DNA of 64,000 nucleotides from Phragmites australis (taxonomy: Eukaryota; Streptophyta; Magnoliopsida; Poales; Poaceae): the NCBI RefSeq assembly GCF_958298935.1, contig NC_084924.1, positions 5,580,001-5,644,000 of the forward strand, in the 5' to 3' direction. Positions 22,592 to 34,500 of this stretch are shown here, piece after piece. The notes beneath the pieces are model-generated. The model saw only the letters and a list, made by a program, of their open reading frames with translations, ran no database searches and had not been told where the DNA came from. Position numbers and translations under genes: made by a program. Position 1 is the stretch's first letter. Every line of letters begins with the position of its first letter.

Positions 22592-24143
22592 TGTTGGATA
22601 GCTTCATTGTTATTCTAGAAACAACATTTTTCAATATTTTAGCTAAGTTGTTTTTAGTTAGGATGACTCCTTTGTTGAAGTATTAGAGAAAGATCTTTTT
22701 TTTTTGGTGAGTTTGAGTTTCCATAAGAACCAACTTGTTTGAATGATATCACTGTTGATTATGGTTCTATACATAAACTGGACAAAAAACATACCACTTC
22801 TGTGGAGAGACCACTTGAATGGGTAAAAAAAAACATGTAATTTTAGAAAATAGTCCATATCTTTTATCAATTTGTTCACTACTAGTGTCTTCCTAAAGGA
22901 TACATCCAAGGGATTATATCATAATTGAGAACCTCTGCGACTGTTGCATGTTTCTTGTTCACTATGTTATATAGAGATGATGTTGTTATCTGAATGTCAA
23001 TATACCAAGCCATTTATCCTCTAGAAGCACATTTGGGTAACATTGTTCAAATTAAAGGTTCCCAAGCTAAGGAATGGTATTTGATAATTAGGATGATGTT
23101 CTGGGTTAAGATGCACCGTGGAACACGCACTATCTCTTTGATAATTAGGAATATGTTCTGGTTGTGACTTTTGGTGTGGGCGTCTCTATTTCGAGTTGAA
23201 GATGTATTGTCGTTTCGGGGTTGTTCGCCGATTTTCCTCTTTGAAACTGTGCTTTTGTTAAAGTTTTTAGACTCGATTTTTCTTATAAATTAGATCAATT
23301 CTCTTCTTATTTTTATATATGCTCAACTAGAGCACTAACTTATCGTGATCTTTCGTAAAAATAATAATAATTAGGACTATGTTCTGGATTCAGATGCACC
23401 TTGGAACATGCTCTATCTAGCCCAATGGTGGGAGTGTAAAATGCTTAGCTCCAGCATGTGGTCGGAACTGACTAATGCTTCGAATCCCGAATTCAGTCGG
23501 TCAACATGTGACTGTTCTCGTGCATGTTTCTCATTCAGATGTTGATCTATACCCTCTCAATCTAGTAGTCCTTTTTTTAGAGTAATCTGGTAGTCCTATA
23601 TTAAAGCTGATTCTTTTGCCCAGCTGCCATTTGCTAGTATCTCTCTTTTTCTGCTCGAGATGCTTCATTTTATATATCCCCTGCCAGGAGGAGCTGACGG
23701 TTGGATCTTCAAGTATATGACTAGGAAAAAACACGAGCAGTGAAACACTGAAAGGTGGCTTCTTTCCAATAGAGCAGAGATCTTCTTTGCCCCCGAAAGA
23801 AAGAATCTCTCTGTTGCCTGTCAGAAAGGTACGGAATGATTTTTTTTAAGGAAAAGGAAGCGGAAGGTAAGGAATGACGGTGTGACGAATAATTTTGGCT
23901 TTTTGAGCTGGTTAAGATTTGCTTCACCGTGTAGCCCGGTTATACCATTCCATTTCGATATCCTTCCTTCCTATTTTGAGCCTTGACAAATCAGAGTAAG
24001 CCAATTTGCCAAGATAAGGATCTGAAGAGGATTGATGCATCAATGCAGTGTAGTGAAACTATTTCTGGAAGTTTTTTTTTTTTTTGGTAATGTGTACACT
24101 TACACCATAGACCAAGAGAAATACGTGAGCAAGTCCATCGTGA
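22592..24143. other. Intergenic; no gene seen
   Basis: AT-rich sequence. A motif TGATAATTAGGA...ATGTTCTGG occurs about three times between 23080 and 23390. No supported coding frame. Confidence 0.45.
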
Positions 24144-24146
24144 CTT

Positions 24147-27100
24147 AGGGCATATTTAGATCAGCTAGAGATTATGAAAATCAACTTAAAAAATCTGTAG
24201 CTGATCTAAACAACTCAAATTATGATCTAGATAATAAAAATCCAACAACCCAGATTCCTATAATCTGGCTCCACCCAACTAATAGCAGATAATAGATGAG
24301 AAAAAACATTTTCTCCCTCACACCTTATCCTTTCCGTCAAGCGTTTTCTCCCTCACGCAGTCATGCGTCCCGACCTTCTATCTCGGTCACGTGCTCTCCC
24401 TCTAGGGTGCCACTGCCACCGCCCCAAAACCCGTATTCCCGCGCGCTCCCGCCGTCACCGCCTAATCCCGCCGCCACCGGCCGATCCTAGCTTGCCGCCG
24501 CCGCCCAAGTCTTGTCATCCGCCGATGGTCCTGTTTGGGGATCAAGGTGACGACTCCGAGTTTGTGAATCCCATCATGCCACTGACCAATCACGCCACCA
24601 GGGACTTCTTCTCGGAGCCCGACACCTCCCTTGGTGGCCATGTTGTTCCTCCTCGACGCGGTTCCGGTAGAATGGAGGGCATCGACCTCAATTCTCAGGC
24701 CTCCAACTTCCCCAACCTGTTGCCGTACAACGACCTCCTCCTTTCTCCGTCGTTGCCCAACATCGGCGAGGCTGAAGTTGCAGGTGGGCGTCTGTGCACT
24801 AGGCCTAGTCGATCCGCTAGTGCTGGATGTGGGGCCGCGGCGACACACATCGGATCGAGCATCAATCCTGCTGCCATGGCGGCAAGGCCCTTCCGTGCTC
24901 CTAGGACAGCTAGAGCAGCTACCAGAGGAGGACGTGCAACTCCTCGGGCCGCCGCCGCTGCAGCTAGGGGTCATGGAACACCTCGGGTGGCCACCGCCGC
25001 ACGTTGGAGTGGTGGCACGCCTCCGGTGAGTGCCCTCACAAGTGGGAGTGAAAGTGTATCTAGCCCTTATTAGTGGTTTTTATAATTAATATCAAAACCC
25101 ATGAACTAATAATGGTGGTAAGAATTGTTAATAGGTTGCTCCATAGATGATGCATAGAGAAGAGATATGCATTAAGATAAATGGGCTCTAAGTGATGCTC
25201 GGGTAAGTCAATGACAATATCTATGGACTAACAATTATATTGAGACTTGTGTATTAAGTTATTCCATAGGAGATGTATAAATGATGAAGCATAACTTAGT
25301 TGAGAAATGCCATGAGTTCAAAGAATTGCATCAAAGTCATTAAGATCTTAGTGATGCTCATACGAAGAAGAAAGAAGCTTGAAGAATGAAAGCTAAGTTA
25401 CTTGTAGAGATCAAGTAACTAAAGGTATGCCATTATAAATAGAGTGTTATAGACTAATTTGTGTGTAATGTGCTTGAAAATGAGTGGAGTTAGGTTTCAT
25501 ATAAAGAATAACAATAAGCATAAAAGCTAAGTTACTTGTGAAGATAAAGTAACTTTAAGGTATAAAGTTGTCAATTACGTTTTATGAACTAACTCGTATG
25601 CTTTATGTTTGAGAGTGAGTTGTGGGTTTGGATCTATAATAAGGCATATGTTAAATTGAAATCCAATATGCCAAGAGTGAAGAATTAAGATTGAACTCTA
25701 TATTTGATAAAGTGAATTCATTGAAGATGTCGGATACAAAGTTATTTTCTGTTGCAAGACGGTAAAGGGCAAGCCAGACTCAACTGCAATGGACCATCTG
25801 ATGGTGAAGGGCAAGTAAATGACTTGGCGCTGAAAGACCAAGACGATGGTGAAGAGCGAGTGAAGGCTTTGCGCTAATACCGTGCAGACCATGGGAAGCT
25901 ACAAGTGATTCACATCAATCACATGAAAAATCAAGAAGAGATGGAGTGAAGATGATATAAAAGTTAGCAACTCTAAGTTTGAAAGAAATAAGTGGTACTT
26001 GAATGTATTCAAGGGCTCAAAGTGGTTCAAATGAGTTTTATCTTTGAATTTGACTATAGGTTTGCAATACTATTAAGAGGGATGCAACTTAGAGCTATTT
26101 ATCATGTCTCAGTGCTCAAGAATTTCTAACCAATCTAAAGTGAGAGTTCACTTTACGAGTCTGGTGTGAAAAATGTGAAAGTGTCTGAATCAGTTTCGAA
26201 GTGCTCCTAGTTTTTATCCAATGTATTTGAGATCGTGAACTCAATAGAGATGTGTAGCCCTCTGAATAAGCTTTTTATAGAGTCCAAAATCATCGAAATC
26301 AGACATCAGGATCAAAAGTTATTATTTTTTTAGAAGGTCTGTTGTGCTGAACTCAAAAGTCCTATGTTAACTCGGAAGTTTCAGGTTGTTTGTAAGTTCT
26401 GGGTTAATTCTGAGTTAGAGTTCTCGGTTTAGGCCTTTTTAGTTTACCCAAATGTTTCGGGTTAACCAAGAAGTTTTGGGTTGGGGTCTTCTATTAGGTT
26501 TAGCTCGTGTAACCCGGAAGTTCCAGGTGAATCTGGAAGTTCTAAATTGTACTGACTTTTGTGCATAATGACTAGTTTTTGAGGGTTGGGTATATATACC
26601 CCTTCACCCCTTTTGAGGAGCTTCTACTTGGGGACGGAAGAAAAACCTTCTAGTGCCAAAAAGAACTCATTCCCACTCCGATTTAGTATGAGATTTGAGA
26701 AGAACAGTGAGTTGGATTGAGAGATTGAAAGATTTAGTGCAAGTGAGCTAAACTCTATTTTTGAGCACTTAAGTTCATCGACAAGAAGTTCATCATCGCA
26801 TTTGTTACTCTTGGAGCTTGAAGCTCCTAGGCGGCTAGGCGTCGCCGGCAAGCACCCATGGTTGTGGAGTGCCATGAGAAGTTTGTGAATGTTGGATTTT
26901 ACCTTCATAGAGGAAAAAATCAAGAGTGGAAGCCAAGCTCAAGGGTGACTGAGCTTGGATAGAAAAATAGTTGAGAGAGATCCAGCTCAAGTGTTTCCGA
27001 GTTCCTCAACGAAGATGTAGGAACATCTAGAGGAGGTCTCCGAACTTTAGAAAATAAATCTTGTGTCTCCTCTCTTATTTCTTTGTTCTTGAGTTCTTGC

Positions 27101-29088
27101 TTTTCATTTATGCATATTTGCTCGATCTACTTATTCGTGTGAAATTGTTTAAAGTTTCTCTGTGGATCTATTTGGAATCATCATTTGGAACCCATGACTT
27201 TATTTAATTTGAGCTACAACTCATTAGGCGTACTTTAATTTTAGTTTTGAGCTCTTTATTTGTCTAAACTCGGAAGTTCCGGATTGAACCCGGAACCTCC
27301 GGTAAACAGTAATTTTGGAGCTTCCGGATTAAACCCGAAACTTTCGTTGAACAATGTTTTTAAAATTTTAATTAGAGTTTTCTTGCATATCTTTTGCTAG
27401 ATTTGAATAATCTTTGTCACCCTAGGATTGTAACCTTTACACCTATTTAAGGTGATTATGCACTAGTTGAGTCTAGCATATTTAGGATTTTTACTTGTGA
27501 AAAATCTGTTAGTTTATTTTGTGTTGCAAATTTAGGCTAACGGCAAAAGAAAAAGAATTTTTGTAAAAACGCCTGTTCACCCCCTCTAGGCGGCATCATT
27601 GCCCTTCCAAGGAGTGGTGGCACTCCTCGTTTTGGCACCGGCACAAGTGGGAGTAGTGCCTCTCCATGGCCAGCCGATGCAGATGGTGGTCTAGAGGATA
27701 AGGATGAAGAGTTTTGGGACGGATCGTTGGTGAGCAATTTTTTTCTCACCCTTTTGATTCTTTGAACTAATGTTGTCGTGCTGTAGGCATGTGTTCTTGA
27801 CTTTATGTTTGAACTGATGACCATTGTCTCAAATGAAAGGTTGTAACTGATGTAGTGATCTGACTTAAAGTATTGTATGCATGTGGTCAATATGATTTGG
27901 AGTTTAGAGTTAAGAAGATGAGTGTTCTTGTTTTCGTTGCCATCTTGCTGCAAATAAACATTAGATGATGATGTTGTTTTGATCATGTTTACTGCTGGAG
28001 AGTATAAAATTCATGCATTGTTTTGGTCATGTTTGCTACTACAATAGCAGTAACCCATGATGTTTGTTGGCTTTCAACCATGTACTTGTTAAGGGAAAAA
28101 AGAGTCTGGTTGTCAAATATGTTAATGCATATGTAGCTATGTGGAATGCATATGAAGCTAATTAGTTGTGAAACTGTTTTTCCAGTGTCAAACAAATAGG
28201 CAATGTGACATTGACAATACCATAACAGATGATTTTCTTTGCATTTGACCTTGAGGAATTGGCTGGTCAGACAATATGTTGTTTTTGCTTATATTGTCAG
28301 ATATTTGAAACTGAAATATCCTTGGACTTATACACATGTACCTGTTGTCACATATTTGAAACTGAAACTGAAATATTTGTCAGATAATTGCATTTGAGCA
28401 ATAGATGGTACACATGTACCTGTTGTCATGCCAGCGTCAAAAGATGCTACAACATGTGGGACGCCATGGGCATTCCACTCAAAATATCTTGTTTATATGT
28501 GACTTTGACATTAAGTTCACCTTTGTTGTCGCGGGATGGCTAGAATCGGTACATGATATGAGAGTTTTCAATGATGCAATACACAAATATGGTGACAAGT
28601 CAAATTTGAAATGTTATAAATTTTTTAGGGAAATTTTATCTTGTCGAATCGGGCTACCCTAACCAAGCGGGTTATTTTGCACCGTACAAGGGGATGAAGT
28701 ATCATTTACCAGAGTTTCAACAAGGCCCAAGACCAAGTGGCAAAAATGAGGTATTCAATTTTTTTCATTCATCTCTACACAACATCATCAAGAGTTCATT
28801 TGTTGTTTTGAAGATGAAGTGGAGGATTTGTTGAACTTACCAAGGTATCCAATGATAAAGCAAACCAAAATCATACTTGCATGCATAACCCTTCATAACT
28901 TCATTCGAGAAAGTGCAATGACAGATGCAGATTTTGACATGTGTGATCATGATGAAAACTGCATGTCAATCCCGGTGACCTCTTCATCTCAACGAAGTGG
29001 TGCTAATAGTCAATTAGGTGACAAAGACCAACACATGAATGTCTTCCGTGATAATCTTGCTAATGCTTTGTTCTCCAGGCGAGAATGA
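24147..29088 (+). pseudogene. PIF/Harbinger transposase unit, interrupted and inactive
   Basis: The 3' half, about 28420-29088, reads as a Harbinger-type DDE transposase: CDFDIKFTFVVAGW, then YLVESGYPN and APYKGMKYHL, then HSSLHNIIK with VLK, and finally ACITLHNFIRES. Frames shift near 28630 and near 28820. At the second catalytic position the usual aspartate is glutamate (VESGY), and the usual glutamate of IERSFG is lysine, so it would be inactive. The 5' part, 24363-25048 resuming at 27615, is an open frame with DLNSQASNFPNLLPY, then repeats rich in G-T-P-R, then an acidic DKDEEFWDG stretch; this could be the element's accessory ORF or an N-terminal extension. A left terminus like TTA/GGGCATATTTAGATCAGC lies at 24147; the right end was not found. 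A copia-type LTR splits the frame. Confidence 0.7.
25049..27609 (+). mobile_element. Ty1/copia-type solo LTR in the Harbinger unit
   Basis: A 2,561-bp LTR starting TGAAAGTGTATCTAGCCC and ending after CCCCCTCTAGGCGGCATCA and CCTTCCA. Flanks GGGAG (25044-25048) and AGGAG (27610-27614) agree at four of five bases. Removing it rejoins the Harbinger frame without a shift. A TATA-like stretch (TATATATACCCC) lies near 26592, and CCGGAAGTTCCGGGTT-like palindromic words cluster near 26400-26550 and 27260-27340. The layout parallels the solo LTR at 57744-59352. No internal retrotransposon genes are present. Confidence 0.75.
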
Positions 29089-29401
29089 TCATGAGAGGCT
29101 ATTTGTATGGTCATATATTTAAATTTGTATGAACCTTACAACTTTTACTTTTAAAATCGATGTATGGATAAACATTTAATTTTTTATTCATGCCACATGA
29201 AACTTTTCTTTTGTACATGACTAGCGGTATACGGTAGTAGCAGGACAATCGGCTTGCTGTAAACAAACAACAAGAGCCTCGGGCTTCAAGAGCCTTAGCG
29301 CGAAATGCCAAGCACCTGTGTGGCCAGATAGTTGGCGCCAAACTGCAGAGGGCAGCAGGAAATGAGCAAGGGCATTATGGACAACTATAATCCAACACCT
29401 A
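29089..29401. other. Tail of the Harbinger unit; no gene seen
   Basis: AT-rich sequence after the transposase stop, up to the Tourist-like element. Nothing further identified. Confidence 0.4.
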
Positions 29402-29404
29402 TAA

Positions 29405-30389
29405 GATCCTGTTGGTTTCAGCTTGGGATTGTAAATTCTAGCTTCTATAATCCTAAACTAAAACAAACGGACCACTTCTAGCTTCAGATTCTAATAATCG
29501 GATTAATCCAACAATCCAGTCTCCCCTAGCTTTTTCACTGCTTGTCCATCAAAATTACCCGCTTGCCACTACCCATCACGCCGCGCCACCTCTCCCCATC
29601 GCGCTGCCGTAGCTCCTATGCATAGGCACTGGCGCCACCTCCTCCTGGCCCGCCGTCCCAGTCGCCACCACCACGCCCTTCACACTCTTGCGTAGCTGCC
29701 GCAATGTCCCGCGTGCGCCGTTGCTTGGCCACACGCCACCTCACCCTGGCCGGACCTCCTCCCCGCCGGCCCGATCGCCGTCGCCTCACCCTTCGTGCTC
29801 GTGCCTAGCCGCCGCACCGTCCCACGTGCGTCGCCGCTCGACCGAGCGCCACCTCGCCCTAGCCGGACCTCCTCCCCACCGACAAGCTCCATCGAATTCC
29901 GCCGCTCCTCTCTCTCTCTCTCCCTCCCACCGGCTTCCCTCTTATGCCTCCCTCTTCCTCCCCTCCGGCCTCCTCTCTCTGGCGTCGTGCCGCTTAGTTG
30001 GCCCAACTAGCCGATCTTGCCGGCGCACCGCATCACCGCGCCTGCGCTGTCACCAAGTCGACTTGGCCAGCTTCCTCCCTTTCTCCCTCTGGCCTCCTCC
30101 CTCTCTCCCTCTAGTCTCTCTCTTCTCTGTGAGCCACATGAACAGAGAACCCAACCTTATCCTTGGCCTCATCGTCTCACCCTCATGTGGGTCCCACCGA
30201 TCACTGGCCTATGAGCCACCTAAAACATTAGGACACTACAGACAATAGACATCCAAAAGCAGCAATCTATCCACCTTATAATTCAGATTGCTAAATAGCT
30301 ACCAACCTTTACAATTTAGATCGTAACAATCTAGCTTTTCACAATCCATAATATGTTTTTCACAATCTCCAACTGAAACAAACAGAAAC
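29405..30389. mobile_element. Tourist-like (PIF/Harbinger) element with GC-rich interior
   Basis: A 985-bp element with TAA on both sides (29402-29404 and 30390-30392). The left end GATCCTGTTGGTTTCAGCTTGG pairs with the right end, reversed, GTTTCTGTTTGTTTCAGTTGG. AT-rich subterminal DNA rich in TATAATCC-like words surrounds a GC-rich core (29570-30140). The core contains a duplicated ~36-bp piece (GCCACCTC...CCGGACCTCCTCCCC) at about 29727 and 29850. No transposase is encoded. The open frames in the core are not recognised. Confidence 0.7.
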
Positions 30390-30392
30390 TAA

Positions 30393-31071
30393 TTCAGGAA
30401 TCAAAATAGCTTCCAGATTATTATTAATCAACTTTTCACTAATCAATTTTTTATAATTTCTAGTTATAATCCAGATTCTTAGACCATTGCCATCCGTTTT
30501 CCTTCACGATCCAGATTTCTGTTGTGATGGGATTTTCGTTCCTTTCAGCGTTCCAACAATTTTCCATTATGGTTCTCATCACGAAGGGATTCTCAAGGTC
30601 ATTCTCTCTAAGATGGGATTCTCTCTTTTTCCTTCACGATTTTTTCGAAAAGAAGCTGTTGAAGATGAGATAAAATAAAAGGAATGGAAACGAAAACAGA
30701 AAAGAGAATTAGAAAAAGAATAAAATGAAAAAAATATGGTTGAAAATAGTCTTTTAATACCCTGCTAATCCAAATACCTTTACCTACAGAAACGTCCCTG
30801 TCCAGGGTCCAATCGAGTAGTACCATCGCCAAATTTGCCTGGATTCGCACGAAGCTGCGATCAGTAACGCGCACCGAATTCAACAATACCACTCCTACCA
30901 GTCTGAAACAGGTAGCTCCGGTCCGGTACTCTTCACGAGGAGGAGAAAGAAAGCAATCAATGCCATTGCCGCCGCATACTCGTAGCAGTCCAGGCCCAGG
31001 AGTACACAGCCAGCAATCGGGCTTCCAAATTGATGGCTCCTTCCGGCCGGTTCCCTGCGCTTGTGAGAAAG
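30393..31071. other. Intergenic DNA upstream of TBL
   Basis: AT-rich sequence at first, then more balanced sequence from about 30770. A 158-codon minus-strand frame at 30608-31084 looks composition-driven and matches nothing known to me. Confidence 0.4.
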
Positions 31072-31295
31072 TTTGGTCCTCCAATTCGATTCACCCCAAC
31101 CACTCTATCAATTTATGAGTGAATCAATTAGAATCAACGAGTGAATCAATTAGCACCAATGAGTGGGTTTGGTCCTCCGATTCGATTCACCCCAACCAAT
31201 CTATCAATCTGAGTGAATCAATTAGCATGCAACCATTTCTTGGACCTAAGCCGGCATGAATCAATTAGCATGCAGCCATTTCTTGGACCTTAGCG
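31072..31295. repeat. Tandem duplications in the TBL promoter
   Basis: A unit of about 96 bp, starting TTTGGTCCTCC and containing GATTCACCCCAACCA and GAGTGAATCAATTAGCA, occurs twice (31072 and 31168). It runs into a second, ~47-bp unit (TCAATTAGCATGCA...CCATTTCTTGGACC), also twice. The array lies 240-460 bp before the TBL start codon. Confidence 0.8.
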
Positions 31296-31533
31296 GCATG
31301 GATCCAACCAAACCTTGTGCCCCATCCATCCATCCATCCATGGCAGAAACACCAGCGTCACCCGCCATTGAAGGAAGAGAAAGAAAGCGCATGAGGAAGG
31401 CAGGGGTGGCCACATATACCAGTTCCCTGCCCTCACACTTCTCACTCCTTCCTCGCCCGCCACAGGAAACCTTCCTTCCTCCCAGCTGCACCGCGGCGCT
31501 CACCTCTGTCGTGTTGGCATTTGGCACAGGGGG
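31296..31533 (+). promoter_or_regulatory. Proximal promoter and leader of TBL
   Basis: A weak TATA-like stretch (ACATATACC) lies at about 31413, some 120 bp before the start codon, followed by a C/T-rich leader. The (CATC)n run at 31320-31340 is a short microsatellite. Confidence 0.4.
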
Positions 31534-34500
31534 ATGAAGCGCCCGGCCGTCCTGGTGGTCGTGCTCCTGGCGGCCTGCACCGCGGCCGCGGCCGCGGCCG
31601 CGGCGATAATCATCTCGCGGAAGCACCAGCACCGGGCGTCGGCGGCCCGCTCCTGCGACGTGTTCGCCGCGGGGAGCTGGGTGGTGGACGACTCGTACCC
31701 GCTCTACGACTCGGCGCTCTGCCCCTTCATCCACGACGAGTTCAACTGCCGCAAGTTCGGCCGCCCCGACAAGAATTACCTCAAGAACCGGTGGCAGCCC
31801 GACCCGCCGTGCACCCTGCCCAGGTTCGTTTGTTCGTTGCCAATGCCATGCTGTGATTGCGACTGTGTTTGTGAGAATTGTGTTGGAATTTTGCGATTTC
31901 TTCTGTGCAGGTTCGACGGGCTGGCGCTGCTGAGGATGTGGAGCGGGAAGAAGGTGATGTTCGTGGGCGACTCGCTAGCGCTGAACCAGTATGAGTCGAT
32001 GCTCTGCATGCTCCACGCCGCCGCGCCCAACGCCCGGACCACCGTCTCGCCGGCGTCCGGGAGGATCGATCCCTCCACCACCGCCCGGTTCGAGGTATAC
32101 ATACATGCTGATGCTCGTGTCAATTGATTCCCTCTCTCCGCCTGCCTCTATGTTTTTTCACGGTGCAAAGTTAGCTCGACGGTCCGGCAAAAAGTTGGCG
32201 GTTGGGTTGGGGCCTCTGCCCGGCCCGGCCGCCTGGGCATCATGAAGAACGCGAAAATTTCACTAGCGGCGTGCATAGCTTATCAGAATGTTCATTTAGG
32301 TTAATATTCATATTAAAAATAGATAAAAATATCATTAAATAAATGATAAAATCAATAGATAAATAAATATTAGATAAAAGATAGAAGTTCGGGATAGCAT
32401 ATGAGTACGCACGGACATGCATAATTACATTTTCCGGGCCAGGAGAGTGACCTGGTGGTTGGATCGCGGCGCGTGCGTGTCTGGTGCCGGTGCGAGTGCG
32501 ACGGTACCCACCCGACTGGGGCGATGGATTCTGGGGCTGCTGGCACGAGCGACGGGTGATCTCTCATCCCAACAAAATCTGCCGTGGGCGCGGACTTCAA
32601 AAGTCAACAGAAGAAGGGGTCCCTCTGACCCGTGAGGTCGTCTCCGTAATACTTTGGTCTCATCAGAGTCACCCTGTTAGCGGCAGCATGATGAAAATCT
32701 TCCATTACAACGATTGCTCTTTTTTTAAAAAAAATTGGAAACTTGTTCTACCCTCAGCAGGAGAAAATATGGCATTCTAATATGCATGTGGCCTGATTTG
32801 TTATTAAATCATATTATTTGTAGGCTCAAAATTGAACAAGGTAAATAATAAGCCACATGATGTATATCGTATCATCAAATATATTAATCTATTGTTAAAC
32901 CATCACATATTATGCCAAAAATCATTCAGCCCTAGAGCTTTATTATGCACCATCTAAAATACCGTATCTCTCACCTTCTTCTCGTTTAGTCGCTAAAAAA
33001 CAGCGTTTGTTTTTTGAACTGGAGGGGAAAAACGGCCGGAGTGAGAAGGCTGGGATGGTCAAATGGCTACAGATGTAGCGTGACCTGTTGGTGGTAGTGC
33101 GCCAATTTCGACGATACTTGTACTATATTGGCCTGGCCCTGTCCGCTACAGTCTCGCTTAATTGGAAAGTTACCACCTCTCCATGTTGGGGTTGGGGGGC
33201 GCTTGTTCTATGTGTGTTTGTATCAGATCGTCAGGGCCACAAAAAATTGATCTGCTAGTGTACGCTCTTGGCCGTTTGCTGGCGGCCAGCTTTGGTACAG
33301 AGGCGCACTGCCTTTTTGAGCTCTGGTACGGCGCCATTACGCGCCGACACACCGCGCGCCAGGACACGCGCACATGTCAGCGGTTGGGCTGCTGTTTCGA
33401 TGGCTGTTCGGTGATCGAGGAGGCCTTCAGTTCAATGGCGAGACGCGCTGCGGCAGAAGCGTTTGATATGTGTTGAGATTTTATCTTAAGATCGTATTTG
33501 CTTGTATCTTAAAAGGAATATGGGACTGTTATGGTGTATATATTTTAGCACGTACGAGTAATAAGGGGCTTCAATAGGTAAAGTAGAATAATTATATCAG
33601 TGGGATGTTATAGTATAGTAGCCTACATATAACTCGTATATAAAACATGATATAGAGTGTATAGTGCGGTAAAATGAATTATGTTCAAACATCACAGAAG
33701 CAAACCACACATTAGAAGCATTTCAAATGATGTCGATAGAATGTTAAAGGAGTGATGCAAGTAGTATAATTTTTTTCCCTTCAATGACAAGAATTTTGGA
33801 GCACCACTCAGGTGCCTATAGGAGACAAGATATACAGCAGGTGATTAGCTAAATTAGTAGAACGGAAAGAGTTGATATATGTGCTAAATTAGTAGAACGG
33901 AAAGAGTTGATATATATTATGTAACTGCCATTTATCAAATTTCTTTCACCACTCAGGCGCCTATAGGCTATAGGAGACAAGATATACATCATGTGATTAG
34001 CTAAATTAGTAGAATGGAAAGAGTTGATATATGTTATGTAACTGCCATTTGTCATATTTCTTTCTTAAGCTAGAAAAAATGCATAGGAGTTGAAGTACTG
34101 GATCAGATAGGTGAACATATAAAAAAAAGGGGGAAAAGAGTTATGATGTTGTAAAACAAAAACTATACTTCATAAGAACAATGATGGATGTACTTAATCA
34201 AGGCAACATAATGCATATGTTAGTTATCAAGAGGACTTTGACGTCGGTGGATATACATAATTGACTTCCACTATACAATATGATAAAAAATAAGGCATCA
34301 CATCTAAGACCAGTATGATGTCTGAGCATGCGAAAGTGAATACAGTGATATGATCTAATGGAGTAAATTGTTATATGCAAGCACCATGAAAAGCAAAAAA
34401 AACTAGGAATTATTGTTCAAAATATATTGGTAGACTACTAAAGTGAACCAAAGTGAATTATGCTTCTCTGTCCAACAATTGAACTAAAGTGATGTATTTA

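Noticed and set aside
24462..24974. 170-codon minus-strand frame as a gene
   Set aside because: It is antisense to the better-supported Harbinger-associated frame and mirrors its GC-rich codon pattern.
30608..31084. 158-codon minus-strand frame before TBL
   Set aside because: No recognisable domain, and its C-terminal half is a poly-Phe/Leu run from AT-rich DNA.
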